NCBI GenBank assembly: GCA_014338405.1
Contig: JTDE01000026.1
Coordinates: 149,359 to 213,358 of the forward strand
Direction: 5' to 3'
DNA: 64,000 bases
Source of the DNA: Paragonimus skrjabini miyazakii
Lineage: Eukaryota > Platyhelminthes > Trematoda > Plagiorchiida > Troglotrematidae
Shown piece by piece: positions 58,145 to 64,000 of the stretch. Each line of letters opens with the position of its first letter. Position 1 is the first letter of the stretch. The position numbers were made by a program, and so were the translations under genes. The notes beneath the pieces were generated by a model. The model was not told the DNA's origin. It ran no database searches and saw only the letters and a list, made by a program, of their open reading frames with translations.

Positions 58145-59530
58145 TATTTCTTGCTTTTTAATGATGTTGTGGTTCAGGAATCTTTGCCGGTCCACCTGTA
58201 CGTCACTCGCATCATATTTAAATATTTAAAGTGACTATTGCAAATAAGAAGCTGAGGGTATTAAACGAAATGCTGACTTCCCAAAACACAGCTGTTCCCT
58301 TTTGTATTTATCTTGTAATTGTCAGAGAGTTGGTAAGCGAATAAACCAAACAATCGTTGAATAACCAATGAATACATCGGGCGATAGATGGTGGTGACAC
58401 GCCATAGCAGGAATATAATAGCAGAACATCCCGTGTGATGATTAGGCAAGAAGTTATCTTCACTTAATGAAAGGTGGACAGTAAAACGAAAGGAACTGTG
58501 CCTTCTTTGTTCGCACGTTAGGACTTCTGGCCTAGTGGATAACGACCACACTCTGTAAGGTCAAGCCTGGCTGTTTCTACACCTTTCATCCTGAAAAGAC
58601 CAGTCGAGTATAGACAATTAGGAAACTGGTCATGCACTATCGAGATGACAGTGAACATTGCAGAATATCACGTAAACACACGCGAATTCATCAGACTAAC
58701 TATCACAAGCAACCAACTGATATTCTCATCCAACAGAGGTTATGTTTGCAACTCAGCTGTTGGAGATTGATACTGAAACTGTAAGCAGAAGTTCATATGA
58801 ATTCATATACAGCGCTATTCACGTGCAATTGTAGCTAGCCCTTTGTGTGTGATAATGCGACCGGACCCAACGTAAGTTCAAGGGTCAATTTATCAACCGT
58901 TCTATCTCAGGAAAATCTGGAGAGATCTTCTGTTTTCGTGAACCCTGATTTTAACGCTACATTTTGTAAAACGCCTGCCAAATATTGTACGTGAATAGGT
59001 CCACGTCAATAAAACCTGGATAGTGTTCAATTTATAGCGTCCATGCATTCGATATTTAAGCTTATTAGTTACGTCTCGCGTCCTGACTTACGATTTTAGT
59101 TGAGCATGGACATGGGTTGCTGAGCCTACTTTAGTTATTACAAATTGGAAATGAGTAAACTTGCTACTTTAGGACCACTCGACCGCTATATATGAAAATA
59201 CAGGCCAACACTGCGCTTTAGTCGTTGGACTTAAATGTCCTGGGTTAAGTGGATGATAAAATCGGGGTAAACTCAATTAAAGTAGCAAATGAATATCTGA
59301 CAAAAGCTGTTCGACTCAAAAAGAAAGGGCATGTCAAACTGAAGATGTCTGCTGGGCCAGTATTTCCCTGTTTGCCGACGATCTATCTGTCCAAGGTCAG
59401 TAACTGCGTGGTGCTGACACCAAGACTGTTTAAAACATGGTTAACTGTAGTAGTTCCGAATAAGCCTGCGAATAACCGAACTTTTGCAGTTTTAAACCTT
59501 CATAGTATCTACGATTCGATAAACTCTGTT
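58145..59530. other. Non-coding, one tRNA-like A-box
   Basis: TGGCCTAGTGG at about 58521 matches the Pol III A-box consensus exactly, with a poor B-box-like GGTCAAGCC about 30 nt later, so a degenerate tRNA-derived repeat is possible. A 140-codon plus frame at 59249-59671 runs into the tRNA-like array and has no recognised domain. Confidence 0.35.
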
Positions 59531-59602
59531 CATTATCCATTCAAGGTTCCTCGTTTACAAACTGATATTTATTTTAGAAGAAACCCAACTGTGAAAAGTC
59601 AG

Positions 59603-59682
59603 GGCTTCGGCTGGATTCGAACCAGCGACAGAAACACCATGCCTCAACACGGCAAGCGCTCTACCAGCTGAGCTACGAAGCC
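59603..59682 (-). tRNA. tRNA-like unit A (probable tRNA-derived repeat)
   Basis: On the minus strand it has a perfect 7-bp acceptor stem (GGCTTCG/CGAAGCC), an A-box TAGCTCAGCTGGTAGAGCG with a 4-bp D stem, a B-box GGTTCGAATCC with a 5-bp T stem (GCTGG/CCAGC), and a TGCC/GGCA stem enclosing a 7-nt loop with GTT in the anticodon position. The region between anticodon stem and T stem is longer than in a normal class I tRNA, and the anticodon stem is one pair short. Pol III promoter elements are intact. It is a pseudo-tRNA or SINE head more likely than a working tRNA-Asn. Confidence 0.55.
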
Positions 59683-59907
59683 ACACCTGGAGCTCGGAAA
59701 TTTCATATTTGGACTCGGTTACATATCCGTCCCACTGTCTTATATGGAATCCACGAAATGATCCAGGGGATCGACTGCCCAGGCAGGATTTCTCGAACAG
59801 TTCACGCTGGCATCCACCAACGCCACTGTTGAGCATAGAAATTGTAGTACTAGTGAGTAGTGTGGCAGATTTATGATTTTAGATGAGACCCAACTGTGAA
59901 AAGTCAG

Positions 59908-59987
59908 GACTTCGGCTGGACTCGAACCAGCGACAGAAACACCATGCTTCAACGTAGCAAGCGCTCTACCAGCTGAGCTACGAAGTC
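59908..59987 (-). tRNA. tRNA-like unit B (probable tRNA-derived repeat)
   Basis: Same architecture as unit A: acceptor GACTTCG/CGAAGTC with one G-U-type pair, TAGCTCAGCTGG A-box, GGTTCGAGTCC B-box. The anticodon arm is TGCT/AGCA around ACGTTGA, where position 33 is C instead of the near-invariant T, which argues against a functional tRNA. Confidence 0.5.
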
Positions 59988-60016
59988 AAATTGTGAAATT
60001 TCCGAGCTCCTAGCGT

Positions 60017-60096
60017 GGCTTCGTAGCTTAGCTGGTAGAGTTCCTGCCTTGTTTGAGCGTGGTGTCTCTGTCGCTGGTTCGAGTCCAGCCGAAGTC
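60017..60096 (+). tRNA. tRNA-like unit C (probable tRNA-derived repeat)
   Basis: Plus-strand copy with acceptor GGCTTCG/CGAAGTC (one wobble pair), A-box TAGCTTAGCTGGTAGAG and B-box GGTTCGAGTCC. The D stem has a wobble and the anticodon arm is poorly paired (CTGCC...GAGCG), so it is the most diverged of the three. It faces unit B head-to-head; together the two make an inverted repeat with arms longer than 80 nt. Confidence 0.45.
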
Positions 60097-60174
60097 CTGA
60101 CTTTTCACAGTTGGGTCTCATCAAAAAGCATGAATCTGCCACACTACTCATCAGTGATATTTATTTATTTGTGG

Positions 60175-61875
60175 TGGTTTCTTGATCCACGTACAAAACT
60201 AAGTTTTCATGTGATGTGTTCCGTAGACATCTGTGAAAAGCTCCACTTACTTTATTCTTATATATAATTTCTACGACTGTCAATCATTGGTATGATCTTC
60301 CAACTAAATTATAGTTGAAAGCTACTCGTTTTTAACTGACCTTGTTGCTAACACAGTACCATTAACAATCCATCAATATGCACTTATGCTAAATCCGAAA
60401 CAGTTGTTTTATCAAGCAGCGAAACTCAATAAACGTTGAACGCCATGTTTCTTGATATGTCTCCTAGCGAGGCATTCCTGGTCTTTTCGTTAACTTTGTT
60501 TGTTCGAGGCCAAAAGCTGGCAATAAGAGTTAAATTCCCGTACGTCGGAATATATCGGAGAGAACTGTTTAATATACAACTTAATTTAGGTTTCCAGAAA
60601 CCCGCAACACTAGCGTGTCACACTAGAGGATTTCAAGTTTCGTAGTCGACTTTTGAAAACGACCAGCTGGGTTGGTGAATACGACGAAATACAAATTATT
60701 TCCACAGTTTGGTGATCATCATCAGATCAAACTTTATACAAATCAGATGAAATTAATCCAAGGGTTCATGGAAAGCCGTAACAGTTCCTTCGTGCATGTG
60801 TCCTCTAAATCCCACTTTCGACCTGATAACTTGTTTGCGGGTTGACGTGTGATATTTGCTTTTGGGCACAAACATTATAAGTTCATCAGACAACAGACAT
60901 TGTCCATATATAATGAATATAGCGAATCAATAGCTATTCGGCCAGATAATGCATGAACGACAACAACTTTGGACTTCGACATCGTAATAGCAAGATGTGC
61001 CAAATGACCAATTAACCGACGGATTTGTATGCTCGTAAGGTTTGACAAGTGATAAGGTTAAGCCTACCGTCTTCTAGTCCGTCACGTACAATAGCGCTCC
61101 AGGGGAATGTTCAGATGCATGATGTCTTAAACTTTGTTTTTGCCTGTCAATGTTTGCCTCACCACAGATACACACATCAGGTTTAAAATGATTCTGTACC
61201 TTTCGACTGAAAACAAGAAAATCTGTTTTCCCGGCAGACGACAATAGTTGCAATCCGAAGACAAAAATTTTACATTAGTTTTAAATTCAAACGTGACTAT
61301 TCACTTGTCTTTGAAGTGTTGTTTTGGACAAATTTAAGTTTGGGCTAGCACTTGAAAGAGAATTTCGTACATGCCCCGCTAACTTTTCCGGACAGTCATT
61401 CACCAGTAAGACGGTTTTCATAGATTCATCCCTTTTATTGATTTTTTTCATTGGTACAGACATCTGGATTTGTAGTGCATTGTCGAGTGAAAACATATTA
61501 GTGTGATTTTGGTACGAAATAAAATGAAATTTGGTTGCACTAGCTATTCCATTTTGTGTCAGATTGCACAACAAGTTGTGATGTACCGTTCTGAAGTAGA
61601 TAGTAGAACAAATTAACCTAGATCACAGCTATAATAAAGAAAACAGTAGATCGATGTTGCTCGATTTATGTCAGGAAATATTTCGTGATTACATACAACG
61701 AACCATTTATACAACAGTATGAGAATACAAACGAACAACTCGAAGTGATTCTAGAAACAGGCCACACAAACGAATGACGTCAGAGCCACGCACAAAAACA
61801 GACAACCTGCATCATCCATCGCACGTCATATTGAAATGACGCAACCCCAATGATATTTCACAATGGCATTTCACG
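60175..61875. other. Non-coding, nothing recognised
   Basis: Opposite-strand frames overlap at 61287-61574, and a 69-codon plus frame lies at 60436-60645; none has support. No repeat was recognised. Confidence 0.45.
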
Positions 61876-61878
61876 TTA

Positions 61879-62104
61879 TCTAATCAACGTCACACAGGCG
61901 AACACTGAACTATGCTGATGTTCGTATGTGTTTAGAAATAACCGTTTGTAGGGGTGTCGCTACCACAATACTAACAATCTTTATGAACACTGATAGTTGG
62001 CTTTCTCTAATACCTTGTTCGTTTCCTCACACATATGCGAATGGTCTGTAGTAAGCTCTACCAAAGGTGAAGAGAGATTTGTCCGGACATAAACCGTGTA
62101 ATAT
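61879..62104 (+). repeat. R2 dispersed repeat, copy b
   Basis: Second copy of the repeat at 56539-56772, same orientation. It lacks the stretch of about 25 nt around GCCATCCACAGGTTCAG found in copy a and carries scattered substitutions, so both copies are old. No coding or RNA structure was recognised. Confidence 0.6.
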
Positions 62105-64000
62105 CAACTCATTATCTCCGTTCATAACCACAATATTGATTTATATGGTATACTAAAATCACTGGTTTCGCATTTTAGTCTTTATTTGTCAGTAAACAAG
62201 TTAGCGAGCAGAAAGTCAAGATCGTTGTTTATTCGCTATCACAAACGCGTACAATTACACACCAGGTCGAACATAGATTTTTGAAAATGTTGAATCAATA
62301 TTTTGTTAAACCTGAATTTACTAACTGTATGACATTTATGTATCTTTAGACAATCACTCCTTCTTTTTGACACAGAAAATTGTTTATGGTTTCAACGAAA
62401 ATTTGCTTGCACTTTAAAATAATGTATGTAGAGGTAACAAACCTTACCAATTCAACGATGCGTTAGGAGTATAACTTCAAATTAAGGTTCATTTGCATTG
62501 AAACAGAAGTGTACTCTCAATGTTGATACTCTGCAAAGCAGTACTACACTTTTGGTCGATAAGTTATTCAATGAGTTGGCGAAGCTGTTGTCTACCAGAA
62601 TGCTTGTATATGAAACACTGTATGTTTCAGTGTTTCAGTTGACTACGTCTTAATACAGCACAAATGATAGGCAGCCGGAATACTCAAAATCACGCAACAA
62701 AATCGATACATGAAGGTAATCGTGGTAGATTAGCACTTCCCGGTCCAGTTACTAGAGGATCAATAGACTTATCTTAGTTTAACAGGTCAAACGTATGTCG
62801 GAATGTTTTTTAAAAAAAGCATTGCATTCACGTGCATTCATTTGGTCAGTCTGTAAACGACTGAGGATTGCACTATAGTTTGCTTCAACTCAAGCAGATC
62901 GATAATATAAAACTAGACAAAGATATTTGGATTGAAATCATCGGTTTTTTTCACATTTGTATGTTATTACGTGTTGTATTAGTGTCACTTATGTTCATAC
63001 ATACTCTTTAGTCGTTGTTATGTCCCGTAAATACTTCAAGTGAGCTTTTGAAATAAAGTGGCGCCTATCGGTCTCATGTCTGAGTGGTCGATTCGTGTGC
63101 TAGTGACCTCCTCACTAAAGCACTACATTGTAAAAGGAGCAATAGTGTTTACTTTGTAATTAGTGAATTACTATTCAAATGCAACGCATACTCATATTTT
63201 GTAAACACACTTCACTTTTAGTTGTAGGACTAAAGTTTACCAAATAGAAACACATATGCATCAGTCCGTCTTCTCATTAACTACTGAGTGAACTCGGAAA
63301 GATGTGCATTACTAAACATAAAACACTCAACAAAATCCTTACTGTAAAACCTATTTCATTGTGAATTTGAAAATTCATTTCATATTGGAGATTCGTACTA
63401 GGCTATTGTTTCAGAGACTGTGCAACAAAGTAAACTTTAGACGATCATAGTTTGTTTCTCCATGTATGATTGTTATATTGAAGGAGATATAAATGTGGAA
63501 ATTAAAAGTATACATGAAAGACCCGAATAATCTATTTATTTGCTTCTAACGTCTGCTTGAGAAATCAGTCATCTCTTTTCTCGTGTGTACAGTTACTCAG
63601 TCTATTGTATTAGTTCTGAAGGTAAGATATAAAGCAAGTATGGACTACGGTGTTTTCTCATCGTCTTTATTCTCTTCCTCTAGCGGAGGCTGAAGATATG
63701 TGGCTTAGAATACTATGAACCACTCTATGCAAAGCTGATTGCCAGAAAAACAGTTTCCTATCAGATTTCATATAGCAAATTCTCATAATAGGCTCGAGTG
63801 ATAAATATGGATAACAAGATGTTAGTAACCAAAACAAAATGTCAACACTCGATGGGCCTTGGGCCGAACCCGGCCAGTCAAATAAGATTATCCGACTTGT
63901 AGTTCTAATATAAATTTCCACTTCTATTGGTCACTTCTGCTTTCATTGTTAGTGTTAAGTCTGGATTTGATACTGATCGCTTGAATTGACGTAATCTAAT
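62105..64000. other. Non-coding, possible 29-nt microexon
   Basis: No gene is supported. At 63593-63621 (plus) a CTTTTCTCGTGTGTACAG acceptor is followed after 29 nt by AAG and GTAAGA, a microexon-like arrangement. Flatworms do have microexon genes, but with no neighbouring exons in view this is only a signal match. Confidence 0.35.

Larger units (their letters stand above)
59540..60170. repeat. Array of tRNA-derived repeat units
   Basis: Three units share an upstream GAAATTTCCGAGCTCC lead, an 80-nt tRNA-like body, and a downstream CTGACTTTTCACAGTTGGGT tail followed by an AAATCTGCCACACTACTCA block (clear in the second and third). Units at 59603 and 59908 are in tandem on minus with a 305-nt period. 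The third at 60017 is on plus, head-to-head with the second with 29 nt between them. The shared flanks identify a repeat family (SINE-like or tRNA-gene-containing unit) and not independent tRNA genes. Confidence 0.7.

Noticed and set aside
59603..59682. Functional tRNA-Asn(GTT) gene
   Set aside because: The anticodon arm pairs poorly, the variable region is too long, and flanking sequence is shared with two other units, which points to a repeat.
60150..60160. CTGATGA (minus) in the tail of the tRNA-like repeat
   Set aside because: No GAAA box or stems nearby; the aligned repeat copy at 59850 does not conserve the motif.

Overview
The window looks like a piece of an AT-rich, intron-rich eukaryotic genome carrying a heavy load of decayed retroelements. 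It has no bacterial gene density, coding occurs only as short exons with GT/AG borders, and there is one 100-N scaffold gap. Several Penelope-like elements (PLEs) with hammerhead ribozymes, a Ty3/gypsy integrase remnant, a CR1-type LINE tail and tRNA-derived repeats together suggest a flatworm, most likely a digenean trematode. The species cannot be fixed from this sequence alone.

Host genes. The best coding evidence is on the minus strand: three open exons at 34961-34293, 33109-32846 and 24864-24148. Each starts right after a good acceptor, ends at a good donor and has phase 0 at both ends. They are compatible with one gene for a largely disordered, partly coiled-coil protein that I do not recognise. 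A separate minus-strand reading at 43588-43297 may be a first coding exon. Weaker exon candidates lie at 20418-20482, 45839-46067 and 47727-47883.

Mobile elements. Two related, near-complete PLE copies (30673-32812 and 51849-53950, plus strand) each carry a broken reverse transcriptase and GIY-YIG endonuclease. Each is bracketed by inverted terminal repeats that hold hammerhead ribozyme motifs on opposite strands. At least four further PLE remnants are present: 17640-18720 (+), 27035-27610 (-), 54140-54480 (-) and 55095-56480 (-), plus a short piece at 57860-58140 (+). A gypsy-type integrase end lies at 39091-40125 (-), and a CR1-like LINE 3' end at about 44800-45400 (+).

Small repeats. A second hammerhead repeat family (called R1 here) has one excellent ribozyme copy at 1309-1353 and decayed copies near 7.0, 12.0, 12.4, 15.1, 23.5 and 57.1 kb. 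Three 80-nt tRNA-like units lie at 59.6-60.1 kb, two in tandem and one head-to-head. A dispersed repeat pair (R2) lies at 56.5 and 61.9 kb.

The remaining sequence, more than 80% of the window, is intronic or intergenic with no feature I can support. No CRISPR array, rRNA or clearly canonical tRNA gene was seen.
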